A stretch of 64,000 nucleotides of DNA from Kitasatospora sp. NBC_01266 (GCF_036242395.1 NZ_CP108458.1:4836001-4900000), one strand, 5' to 3'; positions 1 to 8,029 are shown, counted from the stretch's first letter. A program made the numbers and translations. Notes: a model not told the origin generated them from the sequence alone.

Positions 1-57
1 GACCTGGACGACATGGTCAAGCTCTGCGGTGACCGGGTCCGACTGGTGGCGGTGTAG
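1..57 (+). CDS. C-terminal end of a gene cut by the window edge
   Basis: Frame 1 is open from the first base to a TAG at 55-57 and encodes 18 residues ending in RVRLVAV. Only the tail is visible, so no family can be assigned. The intergenic stretch that follows holds the first copy of a 22-bp direct repeat and the promoter of the toxin-antitoxin-like pair. Confidence 0.5.
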   Translation, partial: DLDDMVKLCGDRVRLVAV

Positions 58-76
58 CGGTCACTCGTTGAGCCCG

Positions 77-98
77 GCCCCGCCCTACGCCGCTCGGC
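77..98 (+). repeat. Left copy of a 22-bp perfect direct repeat
   Basis: The 22 bases beginning gccccgccctacg recur exactly at 898-919, 821 bp downstream. The two copies bracket the promoter and both genes of the toxin-antitoxin-like module. Bases just beyond the repeat are also partly alike (taccg-cacc in both). Confidence 0.85.
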
Positions 99-121
99 GT
101 ACCGCACCGCGAGCGGGGCAA

Positions 122-145
122 CCGGATATCCGGCAGGGCTAGGCT
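122..145 (+). promoter_or_regulatory. Promoter with palindromic operator before the toxin-antitoxin pair
   Basis: A perfect 12-bp palindrome, ccggatatccgg (122-133), lies immediately upstream of a good -10 hexamer, TAGGCT (140-145). It therefore sits in the -35/-10 spacer. This placement is typical of autorepression by an antitoxin or antitoxin-toxin complex. No strong -35 is visible. Confidence 0.5.
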
Positions 146-191
146 GGTCCTCGGTTCACCAGCCGCGAGCGGCCATCTGGAGGAGCTGATC

Positions 192-473
192 ATGAGCACT
201 GCCCCGACCCCGCCGCTGCCGTCCGGCGGTATGCAGCCGCCGCACCCGTTGCGGACCATCCGCGAAATCCGGGAGTCGCTGCCCGCGGACCAGGTGGCGC
301 ATTTCGACGCGGAACTCGCCGATACCGATATCGACGCCCTGCCCGCCATACTCCACCGCTGGGCGACCGTTGGGCGCGACGGCTTCCTGGAGCACCTGCT
401 GTCCACCCCGTTCGAGGGCCTGGCGTTCGGCGCACGCTCCTACGACGACGAGAGCGCGGCGGACGGCGAGTGA
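192..473 (+). CDS. Small acidic protein, putative antitoxin partner of the PIN toxin
   Basis: A 93-aa protein starting at ATG 192 behind a strong Shine-Dalgarno (ggaggag, 178-184). It has a Pro-rich N terminus, a predicted helical middle (residues 20-65, containing LHRWATVGRDGFLEHLL) and an acidic tail ending in DDESAADGE. No ribbon-helix-helix, AbrB or Phd/YefM DNA-binding motif is evident, so it is not a classical VapB. Its last bases overlap the start of the PIN gene (GTGA), indicating translational coupling. The antitoxin role is inferred only from this pairing and from the palindrome in the promoter. The helical middle recalls small actinobacterial DUF6247-like proteins, but that is weak. 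Confidence 0.7.
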   Translation: MSTAPTPPLPSGGMQPPHPLRTIREIRESLPADQVAHFDAELADTDIDALPAILHRWATVGRDGFLEHLLSTPFEGLAFGARSYDDESAADGE

Positions 474-898
474 TCTTCCTGCTCGACACCAATGTGGTCG
501 CTGAGCTGACCACCCGGCCGAAGCCGGCCCAGGCCGTGCTGGCCTGGGCCCGGTCGGTTCCGGCCACCGCCTTCGTCCTGAGTGTCATCACCGTTGCGGA
601 GATCGAAGCGGGGATCGCGGCCAGTTCTGACCCGCTACGTCGGGCGACGTTCGAGCGGACGCTGGAGGGCATCCGGCACGAATACCGGGACAGGATCGCT
701 CCCATCGGGGAGCGCGAGGCCATCGCCTATCTCTCCGTCCACCAGAAGCTGAAGAGAGCCGGGGCGGGCATCGACCCGCCCGACGCGCTGATCGCGGCGA
801 CCGCCATCGCGAACGGCTGGACGGTGGCGACCCGGAACACCAAGCACCTCGCCCGCACCGGTGCGCTCGTGCTGAACCCATGGGAGCACCGGGCGTAG
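470..898 (+). CDS. PIN-domain ribonuclease toxin (VapC/FitB-like)
   Basis: A 142-aa protein of typical single-domain PIN length. It starts with the strand and first acidic residue of the fold (MIFLLDTN, D6), then E44 in VITVAEIEAG and D105 in IDPPDALIAATA. The TRN at 121-123 is also present. The position often occupied by a further Asp after TRN (TRNxxDF in many VapC) is His126 here. The family cleaves RNA with Mg2+ held by the acidic residues and is usually neutralised by a co-expressed partner. It starts at GTG 470, overlapping the preceding gene by 4 nt. The stop codon abuts the right copy of the 22-bp repeat. Confidence 0.88.
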   Translation: MIFLLDTNVVAELTTRPKPAQAVLAWARSVPATAFVLSVITVAEIEAGIAASSDPLRRATFERTLEGIRHEYRDRIAPIGEREAIAYLSVHQKLKRAGAGIDPPDALIAATAIANGWTVATRNTKHLARTGALVLNPWEHRA

Positions 899-919
899 CC
901 CCGCCCTACGCCGCTCGGC
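898..919 (+). repeat. Right copy of the 22-bp direct repeat
   Basis: Identical to 77-98. Its first base is the last base of the PIN gene stop codon (TAG), so the repeated unit includes the module's 3' boundary. Confidence 0.85.
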
Positions 920-985
920 TGAATTACCGTCACCCCTCCCCGTGCCGCCAACCCGACCGGAACACAGTCGGATGAACTGCTCGGC

Positions 986-3900
986 ATGCGGATCCACCAC
1001 TCCCGCCTCATGCTCGCGCGCTTCGTCGCCGTGCTGGCGCTGCTCGCCGGGTCGCTGTTCGGCAGCGGCGCCCTCGCCCCGCCCGCGCAGGCGGCGATCT
1101 CCTTCACCAAGACGGTCGACAGACCCGACCCGGTGCCCGGGGAGAACGTCACCTACACGCTGCGCTACACCTGTTCCATCACCGAGTGCCACAACGGGTT
1201 GATCACCGACACCCTGCCGGCCGGGATGGAGTTCGTCGGCTGGACCCCGGACCCGTCCTCGGTGGACATCGCGGGCTCCACCGTGCCGGCCGAGGGCAGC
1301 CTCGGCGGCACGATGAAGATCAAGCTGCACGATCTGAGCCCCGGCACCACGGCGACCATCACCGTCGTGCTGCGCTACCCCAACTGGACCACGGCCAACG
1401 GGACCCACTCGGTCAACACGGCCACCATGACCGCCGACGGCGAGACCGCCGAGACGGCGACCGCCGAGACCACGGCGCATGTCCAGCCGGAGTACACGGT
1501 GACCAAGGGGGTGCAGACCAGCAGCGGCGACGGACGCTCCGTCACCTACCAGTTCACCGCCTGCTCCGCCGACGGCGTGCCCAACGTCGACCTGGACACC
1601 AGCCGGCTGCTCGACACCCTGCCGCCCGGTGCGGTGGTCGACACCAGCCGCTCGCCGGGCTGGACGCAGGTGCCGCCGGGCCCCAACACCTGGGGCTACG
1701 ACATCGGCGCGTTCCGGTCGGGCAACGGGCACGCGGGCTGCCGCTTCCCGGGCGTGCTGGTGGTGAACTACCCCGAGGACCGGTTCCCCAACGGGACCAC
1801 CTCGACCAACACGGTCACCCTCAAGGGCGATCCGCTGGGCCCCGAGCCGGAGCGGGACCTGGACACCGCCACCGCCGAGACCCCCACCTTCCGGCCGCCG
1901 ACCAGCGGCGTGCACGTCATCACCAGCAAGAGCTGGCGCTCGACCGCGACCGCCGGTGACCTGAACGGCTTCAGCCTCTCCGCCACCAACACCGACGGCC
2001 CGGCCACCAGCCTGACCATGACCGACCCGGGCAGCGGCACCACCGAGGGCCTCTACAACTGGTTCGCCCCGCAGTCCATCCAGCTCGACGCGTGGAACCC
2101 GACCAGCATCGCCCTCACCCTGGAGTACCGCCTCAACGGCGACCCGGCCTGGCACACCTTCACCCCCGCGACCGCGTTCAACGGCGCGGCCAACCGGCGG
2201 ATCACCTTCGCCGAGGGAGCCGGCGACCCGGCGGCGGACGTGCTCGGCATCCCGGCCGGCCGCTGGCTGGACGGCCTGCGGTTCACCTGGAACGGCCCGA
2301 TCCCGACCGGCTGGAGCCCGGGCAACGGCGTGCAGGTGCTGGTCCAGATGCTGGCCACCGGGCACGACGGCCGCACCGCGCCCGACCCGCTGACCAACTG
2401 CGTGGACACCACGGCCACCGACGGCAGCAACGACGCCGCCGCCAACGCCTGCGCCAACAGCACCGTCACGGGCGGCACCAACCTGGGCGCGGCCAAGACC
2501 ACGGTGGCCGGCTCGGTGCTGTCGCCCGGCGGCACGGCCACCTTCCAGGTGATCCCGTACAACCGCACCGGCCGCGCGCTGGACCGTCCGCTGGTGCTGT
2601 ACGACGTGCTGCCGCTCGGACTGATCTACGTCGACGGCTCGGCCCGGCCCGACCCCGGCTACCCGGGCCTGCCCGCGCCGCAGTCGGTGGAGGTCTCCCC
2701 GGGGCCGGGCGGTCGTCAGGTGATCAAGATGACCTGGCCGGCCGGCGCCCCCGACATGACCTACCTGCACGACCAGCTCGCCTACCGGATGCTCTTCGAC
2801 GCCCAGGTGGCCGGCAGCGTCCGCGGTGGCACGCTGACCAACGACGTCTACGTCACGGCCGACCACCCGTCCCAGCCGGTGACCTGCCGGTACAACGGCA
2901 GCGACAGCGGCTCCGCGCCGGACAGCATGGACCTCAACGGTGACGGCAACACCACCGAGACCCTCTGCCACGCCTCCTCGGAGGTCCAGGTGCAGGTCCC
3001 GGCCGTGCTGCGGTCGTACAAGGAGGTCAAGGGCGACCTGGACAGCGACTACGGCAGCATGGGCAGCGCCACCCCCGGTGGGCAGCTCTCCTACCGGATG
3101 ACCGTCCGCAACGACTCGCCCGACGCGGTGCACGACTTCGTCGCCTACGACCGCCTGCCCACCCCGGGCGACGGCTACGTGCTGCACCCCGACGCGCCGC
3201 GCGGCAGCGCCTGGGCACCCTCCCTCAGCGAGCCGCTGACCAGCACCGACCCGACCGTGGTGATCGAGTACAGCACCGCCAAGCAGCCCTGCCTGCCGGA
3301 CACCCTGCGCACCCCCGCGCAGAACGCCGGCTGCGACGCCTCGGCCACCTGGAGCAGCACCTTCCCCGGGCCCGGCCAGGCCGCCTGGTTCCGGGTCAGC
3401 CGGCCGGGCGAACTGGCCTCCGGTGCCTCCTTCATGCTCACCTGGCCGATGGTCGCCTCGGTCGACGCGCCCGACGGCGAGTACGCCTGGAACAGCTTCG
3501 CCTACACCGCCACCGACGCCTCGGGCCAGCAGCTGCTGCCCGCCGAGCCGGCCAAGGTGGGGGTCGGGGTGAAGCACCCGGAGCCGTCGAACAACGCGCT
3601 GGGCGACCGGGTCTGGCAGGACCTCAACGGCTCGGGCATCCAGCAGCCGGGCGAGCCCGGAGTGGCCGGAGTGCGGGTCGAACTGCTCGACGGCAACGGG
3701 CAGCCGGTGCGCGACCGCAACGGCAACCCGGTCACCACGGTGACCGACGCCGACGGGTACTACCTCTTCGACCACCTGCCGAACGGGTCCTACGCGGTCC
3801 GCTTCGACCTGGCCACGCTGCCGGCCGGCGCCACGGTGACCAAGCGGGGCGCGGGCACCGATCCGGCGCTCGACTCGGACGCCGACCCGGTGACCGGGGT

Positions 3901-4402
3901 GACCCAGACGGTGCACCTGGCGGGTGGGCAGCGGGATCTCGATCTGGACATGGGCGTGATCCTGGCGGCGCCGCCGTCTCCGACGCCTACGCCTACGCCT
4001 ACGCCGACTCCGACCCCCACGCCGACGCCGACCTGTCCGCCGTCTCCGACGCCTACGCCGACCCCCACTCCCACTCCCACACCCACTCCCACGCCGACCC
4101 CCACGCCCACACCCACTCCCACGCCGACCCCCACGCCCACACCCACTCCCACGCCGACCCCCACGCCTACTCCGACTCCCACACCCACGCCTACACCGAC
4201 CGGGACGGCCACGCCGACTCCCACCCCCACGCCTACACCGACCCCCACCCCCACCCCGTCCCCGACCCGGACCGGGCCCCCGCTGCCCGACACCGGCAGC
4301 GACCTGCCCGGCGGTGTGCTCGCCGCCCTCGCGGGCACCCTCGCTCTCGGCGGGCTGCTCCTGCTGCGGATCTCCACCCGCCGCTCGGGCCGCCACGGGT
4401 AG
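986..4402 (+). CDS. LPXTG-anchored surface protein with DUF11/SdrD-B type domains and a Pro-Thr stalk
   Basis: An 1138-aa secreted wall protein. The N terminus is a signal peptide (Arg/His-containing start, hydrophobic core FVAVLALLAGSLFG, cleavage near AQA-A). Residues 40-850 contain repeated Ig-like DUF11-type segments (VTYTLRYTC, TNTVTLKG and SYRMTVRNDSP style strands). Residues about 869-992 form an SdrD B-like domain (LGDRVWQDLNGSG, TDADGYYLFDHLPNGSY). A Pro-Thr stalk follows, then LPDTG, a hydrophobic helix and a basic RRSGRHG tail. This is the standard sortase sorting signal, so the mature protein should be covalently attached to peptidoglycan. No sortase is nearby. The start (ATG 986) lacks a clear Shine-Dalgarno; an alternative is Met9. 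The ligand is unknown. Confidence 0.9.
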   Translation: MRIHHSRLMLARFVAVLALLAGSLFGSGALAPPAQAAISFTKTVDRPDPVPGENVTYTLRYTCSITECHNGLITDTLPAGMEFVGWTPDPSSVDIAGSTVPAEGSLGGTMKIKLHDLSPGTTATITVVLRYPNWTTANGTHSVNTATMTADGETAETATAETTAHVQPEYTVTKGVQTSSGDGRSVTYQFTACSADGVPNVDLDTSRLLDTLPPGAVVDTSRSPGWTQVPPGPNTWGYDIGAFRSGNGHAGCRFPGVLVVNYPEDRFPNGTTSTNTVTLKGDPLGPEPERDLDTATAETPTFRPPTSGVHVITSKSWRSTATAGDLNGFSLSATNTDGPATSLTMTDPGSGTTEGLYNWFAPQSIQLDAWNPTSIALTLEYRLNGDPAWHTFTPATAFNGAANRRITFAEGAGDPAADVLGIPAGRWLDGLRFTWNGPIPTGWSPGNGVQVLVQMLATGHDGRTAPDPLTNCVDTTATDGSNDAAANACANSTVTGGTNLGAAKTTVAGSVLSPGGTATFQVIPYNRTGRALDRPLVLYDVLPLGLIYVDGSARPDPGYPGLPAPQSVEVSPGPGGRQVIKMTWPAGAPDMTYLHDQLAYRMLFDAQVAGSVRGGTLTNDVYVTADHPSQPVTCRYNGSDSGSAPDSMDLNGDGNTTETLCHASSEVQVQVPAVLRSYKEVKGDLDSDYGSMGSATPGGQLSYRMTVRNDSPDAVHDFVAYDRLPTPGDGYVLHPDAPRGSAWAPSLSEPLTSTDPTVVIEYSTAKQPCLPDTLRTPAQNAGCDASATWSSTFPGPGQAAWFRVSRPGELASGASFMLTWPMVASVDAPDGEYAWNSFAYTATDASGQQLLPAEPAKVGVGVKHPEPSNNALGDRVWQDLNGSGIQQPGEPGVAGVRVELLDGNGQPVRDRNGNPVTTVTDADGYYLFDHLPNGSYAVRFDLATLPAGATVTKRGAGTDPALDSDADPVTGVTQTVHLAGGQRDLDLDMGVILAAPPSPTPTPTPTPTPTPTPTPTCPPSPTPTPTPTPTPTPTPTPTPTPTPTPTPTPTPTPTPTPTPTPTPTPTPTPTPTGTATPTPTPTPTPTPTPTPSPTRTGPPLPDTGSDLPGGVLAALAGTLALGGLLLLRISTRRSGRHG
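3975..4265 (+). repeat. Pro-Thr dipeptide-coding repeat tract
   Basis: Nearly 300 bp of hexanucleotide-like cc(g/c/t)ac(g/c/t) units encode (PT)n with PSPT interruptions and a single TCPP break near 4032. One interruption reads TGTATP. Third-position synonyms vary, which reduces perfect identity between units. The tract forms the extended wall-spanning stalk of the LPDTG protein and could vary in length between strains. Confidence 0.9.
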
Positions 4403-4435
4403 CCGGTAGCCGGTGACCCGGCAGCAGTGAAACCG

Positions 4436-4476
4436 ACGGCCGCTCAGGAATCCTCTCCAGGATCCTGAGCGGCCGT
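4436..4476. terminator. Bidirectional hairpin between convergent genes
   Basis: An 18-bp inverted repeat (acggccgctcagga...tcctgagcggccgt) with one bulged base and a 4-nt loop lies between the ends of the surface-protein gene and the MFS gene. There is no U-run, which is usual for streptomycete terminators. Confidence 0.8.
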
Positions 4477-4507
4477 CACTGTGCTGTCAGAGCACCGGGC
4501 CGCGGCC

Positions 4508-5755
4508 TCAGCCCACCGGCACGGGCCGGGCCGCCGCCGCCGGCGCCGCCGCCGGGCGCAGCTGCCGCCGGGCGAGGAAGAGCAGCACCCCGCCGAGGCT
4601 GATCCCGCCGACCGAACACCAGGCCACCGCCGCCAGCGAGCCGGCCACCAGCGAGCCGGAGACCGCGTAGCCGAGCGCGTTGCCGGTGGCGAAGAGGGTG
4701 ACCAGCCAGGCGAAGGCCTCGGTCACCGTCCCGGTCGGGGCCAGTTCGGCGACCAGCACGAAGGCCGCCGCGAGCAGCGGGGCCAGGCCGATGCCGGAGA
4801 CGAAGGCGAGCAGCGCCATCGGCCCGGGGCCGGGCAGCAGGAGCAGCGGCAGGTAGCAGACGCCCATCGCCAGGGCCAGCGCCCAGGTGCGGGTCGCGGT
4901 GTCGCTGCGCCAGCTCCGCGCGCCGTAGCCGAGCGCGCCGAGCAGCCCGGCCAGTGCCGCCAGCGCGAGCAGCAGCCCGGCGCCGCCCGGCAGTTGGTGC
5001 GGGTGACGCTCGGCGTAGGCGATGAAGAGGACGTTCTGCGCGCCGACCGTCCAGCCCGCGCCGGCCAGGCCGATCAGCAGCAGGACCAGACCGGGGGAGC
5101 GCAGTGGGCCGAGCAGTCCGGCGCCGTGCCCGCGCGGCGGTGCCTGCCAGCGGCGGGCCGGACCGGCGGTGGCGACCACCAGGGCACCGGCCAGGCCGAG
5201 GCCGGCGGCGGTCCACAGCGCGGCGACCGGACTGGCGAGGGCCGCGATGCCGGCCACCGCGAGCGGGCCGGCCACGTAGAGGATCTGCTGGGAGGCGGAG
5301 TCGAAGGCGTAGGCGGTGTCGAGCTGCTCCTGGGCGACCACGTCGGGCCAGAGCGCGCGCAGGCAGGGTTCGAGCGGCGGCATGCACAGGCCCGCCAGTG
5401 CGGCGCCGGCGATCCCGGCCGCCGGGTTGCCGGGAGCCAGCGCCAGCAGCGCGTAGCCGAACCCGGCGACCACGGCGGAGCTGACCAGCACCCGGGGCTG
5501 CCCGGTGCGGTCGACGATCCGCCCGAGCACCGGGCCGCCGACCGCCGCCGAGATCGCGTAGGCGGCCGTGGCCAGCCCGATCCTGCTGTACGGCGCCCCC
5601 GCCTCGCGCAGCGCGAGCGCGATGACGAGCGCGGTCATGCCGGCCGGGAGGCGGCCGAGCAGGGTGCCGAGCAGCAGTCGGGTCACGTGCGGGGCGCGGA
5701 GCAGGGCGAGGTAGCCCACGGGGGTCTCCCGGGCAGTGGTGGCGGGGGGTGTCAC
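4508..5755 (-). CDS. MFS transporter (12-TM efflux-type)
   Basis: A 415-aa integral membrane protein with about 12 hydrophobic segments. An MFS motif-A-like loop follows TM2 (GPVLGRIVDRTGQPR, residues about 74-88). The family moves small molecules by proton antiport; the substrate is not indicated. Two starts are possible. GTG 5755 would be essentially leaderless, because a TATAAC -10 lies about 10 nt upstream. GTG 5719 has a good Shine-Dalgarno (GGGAG at 6-nt spacing) and would leave a 403-aa protein that still contains TM1. The gene is monocistronic and its promoter is overlapped by a 16-bp palindrome. Confidence 0.88.
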   Translation of the reverse strand: MTPPATTARETPVGYLALLRAPHVTRLLLGTLLGRLPAGMTALVIALALREAGAPYSRIGLATAAYAISAAVGGPVLGRIVDRTGQPRVLVSSAVVAGFGYALLALAPGNPAAGIAGAALAGLCMPPLEPCLRALWPDVVAQEQLDTAYAFDSASQQILYVAGPLAVAGIAALASPVAALWTAAGLGLAGALVVATAGPARRWQAPPRGHGAGLLGPLRSPGLVLLLIGLAGAGWTVGAQNVLFIAYAERHPHQLPGGAGLLLALAALAGLLGALGYGARSWRSDTATRTWALALAMGVCYLPLLLLPGPGPMALLAFVSGIGLAPLLAAAFVLVAELAPTGTVTEAFAWLVTLFATGNALGYAVSGSLVAGSLAAVAWCSVGGISLGGVLLFLARRQLRPAAAPAAAARPVPVG

Positions 5756-5759
5756 CTCA

Positions 5760-5775
5760 AGTTATACGTATAACT
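5760..5775. promoter_or_regulatory. 16-bp perfect palindrome over the MFS promoter
   Basis: agttatacgtataact is a perfect palindrome. On the minus strand it overlaps a TATAAC -10, with TTGACC 15 nt upstream as a possible -35. A dimeric repressor (TetR, MarR or GntR type) bound here would block MFS transcription. No regulator gene is adjacent, so the regulator would act in trans. Confidence 0.65.
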
Positions 5776-6153
5776 AGGGTCGGTCAATCTGACGGACCGT
5801 TGATCGGGACGGCCCCGCGGCCCGCTCATGTGGAGACCCTGTCGCCGTCTCATCTCAAAGAAGTACTTTGAAGATCTCAAATCTTTACTGTTAATGTGTC
5901 GCTCATGACCACCCCAGGCGCACTCCGGCAGCAGGACATGAGCGGTTCGCTCATGCCGTGCGCGCTGCCGCTGTCGCGGTGCCTGCCGGGTGTGGGCTCG
6001 TGTCGCGTTCCGAGCTGTAGTCAGGCGGCGTACCTCTCGCTGTGAACTGTCCGGCCGGTCGGCTGACCTGGCCTGGACGCCTCCCGTGCGCCGCCCATCC
6101 CCCCGCTGCCTCTGCCCGTGCTTTCCCCACTCCCGCCTCGGAGCCGCACCCCC
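5776..6153. other. Intergenic region between divergent transporters, with AT-rich inverted repeats
   Basis: This 378-nt stretch has no supported gene. It contains an unusually AT-rich island (5850-5900) with two abutting inverted repeats: tcaaag/ctttga (5855-5871, 5-nt spacer) and aagat/atctt (5871-5885). The octamer cgctcatg occurs three times (about 5823, 5900 and 5948). These look like regulatory elements of the divergent genes, most likely of the symporter. Confidence 0.5.
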
Positions 6154-7488
6154 ATGTCCAGCACCACCCCTGCCCCCGCGCCCTCGGGCCTGGCCCGGCT
6201 GCGCCGCACCCCGTTCTGGGTGCAGATCGTCGCCGGCCTGGTGCTCGGCGTCGTCCTGGGCTTCGTCGCCCGGCAGAACGACGTCTCCTGGCTGACCACC
6301 ACGCTCGACACCGTCGGCAAGACCTTCGTCCAGCTGCTCAAGCTGGCCGTTCCGCCGCTGGTCTTCACCGCGATCGTGGTGTCGATCGCCAACCTGCGGA
6401 ACGTCACCAACGCCGCCCGGCTGGCCGCGCGCACGCTGCTCTGGTTCGGGATCACCAGCCTGATCGCGGTCTCCATCGGCCTGGCGATCGGCCTGGTCAC
6501 CGACCCGGGCCACGGCACCAACCTCTCCACCAGCGGCCTGAAGGCGCCGCAGGGCACCGGCTCCTGGGTCGACTTCCTGACCGGCATCATCCCGACCAAC
6601 ATCGCGGACGCCTTCCTCAAGGTGAACGTGCTGCAGATCGTCTTCCTGGCGGTGGTGGCCGGCGCCGCCATCCTGAAGGCCGGTGAGAAGGCCGCGCCGG
6701 TGCTGAAGCTCAACGAGTCGCTGCTCGAACTGGTGCAGACCGCCCTGTGGTGGGTGATCCGGCTGGCCCCGCTCGGCACCCTCGGCCTGATCGGCAAGTC
6801 CGTCGCCGAGTACGGCTGGGACCTGCTGCGCCCACTGGCCACCTTCACCGCCGACATCTACCTCGGCTGCGCGCTGGTGCTCTTCGTCGTGTACTCGCTG
6901 CTGCTGCGTTTCGTCGGCGGGCTGAACCCGCTGCGCTTCTTCCAAGGCGCCTGGCCCGCCATCCAGTTGGCCTTCGTCTCGCGCTCCTCGGTCGGCACCC
7001 TGCCGGTCACCCGCCGGGTCGCCGAGCGCCTCGGTGTCCCGAGCGAGTACGCGAGCTTCGCCGTCCCGTTCGGCGCCACCACCAAGATGGACGGCTGCGC
7101 CGCGATCTACCCCTCGATCGCCGCGATCTTCGTCGCGCAGGTCTACGGCATCCACCTCGGCATCGGTGACTACCTGCTGATCGCCTTCGTCTCGGTGATC
7201 GGCTCCGCCGCCACCGCCGGCCTCACCGGCGCCATCGTGATGCTGACCCTGACCCTGTCCACCCTCGGCCTGCCGCTGGAGGGCGTCGGCCTGCTGCTGG
7301 CCATCGACCCGATCCTCGACATGATGCGGACCGCCACCAACGTGGCCGGCCAGGTGGTCGTGCCGATCCTGGTGTCGGCCCGTGAGAAGACGCTGGACCT
7401 GGTCGCCTACAACGCGCCGTCCGCCGAGCTGTACGCGGTGGCGGGTGCCGTGCAGCAGCGCGAGGACGAGGTGGCCGTGGCGGCCTGA
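6154..7488 (+). CDS. Dicarboxylate/amino acid:cation symporter (DAACS, GltP/DctA-type)
   Basis: A 444-aa membrane protein that couples uptake of C4-dicarboxylates or acidic amino acids to H+ or Na+. Family hallmarks are the Ser-rich hairpin (SRSSVGTLP), the TM7 motif in the form FGATTKMDGCA (canonical NMDGT region), and the TM8 substrate motif DPILDMMRTATNVAG. I chose ATG 6154 (MSSTTPAPAP, ggag 10 nt upstream) over an in-frame GTG at 6118, which adds a Pro/Arg-rich extension. Substrate specificity cannot be read from the sequence. A hairpin terminator follows at 7504. Confidence 0.9.
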   Translation: MSSTTPAPAPSGLARLRRTPFWVQIVAGLVLGVVLGFVARQNDVSWLTTTLDTVGKTFVQLLKLAVPPLVFTAIVVSIANLRNVTNAARLAARTLLWFGITSLIAVSIGLAIGLVTDPGHGTNLSTSGLKAPQGTGSWVDFLTGIIPTNIADAFLKVNVLQIVFLAVVAGAAILKAGEKAAPVLKLNESLLELVQTALWWVIRLAPLGTLGLIGKSVAEYGWDLLRPLATFTADIYLGCALVLFVVYSLLLRFVGGLNPLRFFQGAWPAIQLAFVSRSSVGTLPVTRRVAERLGVPSEYASFAVPFGATTKMDGCAAIYPSIAAIFVAQVYGIHLGIGDYLLIAFVSVIGSAATAGLTGAIVMLTLTLSTLGLPLEGVGLLLAIDPILDMMRTATNVAGQVVVPILVSAREKTLDLVAYNAPSAELYAVAGAVQQREDEVAVAA

Positions 7489-7503
7489 GTCACCGGTCCG
7501 CGC

Positions 7504-7543
7504 CCGAGCCCCTTCCCCGGCACCCGCCGAGGGAGGGGCTCGG
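7504..7543 (+). terminator. Hairpin terminator after the symporter
   Basis: A 10-bp stem (ccgagcccct / aggggctcgg) begins 16 nt after the symporter stop codon. Confidence 0.7.
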
Positions 7544-7763
7544 ATGCGTTGCGCGGTGATGGTGGTGCCGATCGGGCGGCCGTCGGTTTTCGGACGGTCG
7601 GTCACCTGTCGCCGGGTGCACGGCTCGTCAGGTCGCCGTCCGGCGGGTGCGGGAACCGGACTCGGGCCGGAACGCCCGAATCAGATCGATTCGGACTGAA
7701 CCGGATCGGATCGGAGACCGTCGGGTACGCAGGAATTGACGGCGAACGGAAACGCCGAATCAC

Positions 7764-7781
7764 ACGTTCGAGTACGAACGT
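7764..7781. promoter_or_regulatory. Inverted repeat of unknown function
   Basis: Seven-bp arms acgttcg and cgaacgt are separated by agta. It resembles a dimeric-regulator site, but no gene start lies close by on either strand. Confidence 0.3.
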
Positions 7782-7887
7782 TCAGCCGGACGGCGGGGGG
7801 AGGTCGGCGCGGCACGGGAGGTGGCGTCGGCCGTCAACGGTGTACCGCAGGAGAAGCGTTGCCCCGCGCCGGGCCCGGGGAAACGGC

Positions 7888-7912
7888 AGGGGGCCCGCTC
7901 GGCGGGCCCCCT
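7888..7912. terminator. Strong hairpin, probable cspA terminator
   Basis: A perfect 11-bp GC stem (agggggcccgc / gcgggccccct) with a 3-nt loop lies 118 nt beyond the cspA stop. It can act in both directions. Confidence 0.7.
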
Positions 7913-8029
7913 TGGTACTGCAAGTCATGCTCGTGCGGCCCACGGGAGGGCCGGCGGTGGACCAGGCGCGCGGCAAGGTCCTGAGCGATCAAGCCATCAG
8001 AAGGTGTTCGGATCGCGCTGAGCCGGCGA

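Larger units (their letters stand above)
7544..8029. other. Gene-poor interval between convergent symporter and cspA genes
   Basis: No open frame here looks protein-like. Visible elements are a short gatcg-rich repeat near 7700, an inverted repeat acgttcg-agta-cgaacgt (7764-7781) resembling a regulator half-site pair, and a very strong hairpin at 7888-7912. The interval is long for a convergent junction, so an undetected small RNA is possible. Confidence 0.4.

Noticed and set aside
3975..4265. Repeat tract considered as a CRISPR-like array
   Set aside because: Units are continuous 6-mers without spacers and encode Pro-Thr in frame.
635..4396. A 1253-codon open frame antisense to the surface-protein gene
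   Set aside because: It is extremely Gly/Arg-rich with a (GVGVGV)n section that mirrors the Pro-Thr repeat. It is a by-product of GC-rich codon bias, while the plus-strand frame has domains, signal peptide and sorting signal.
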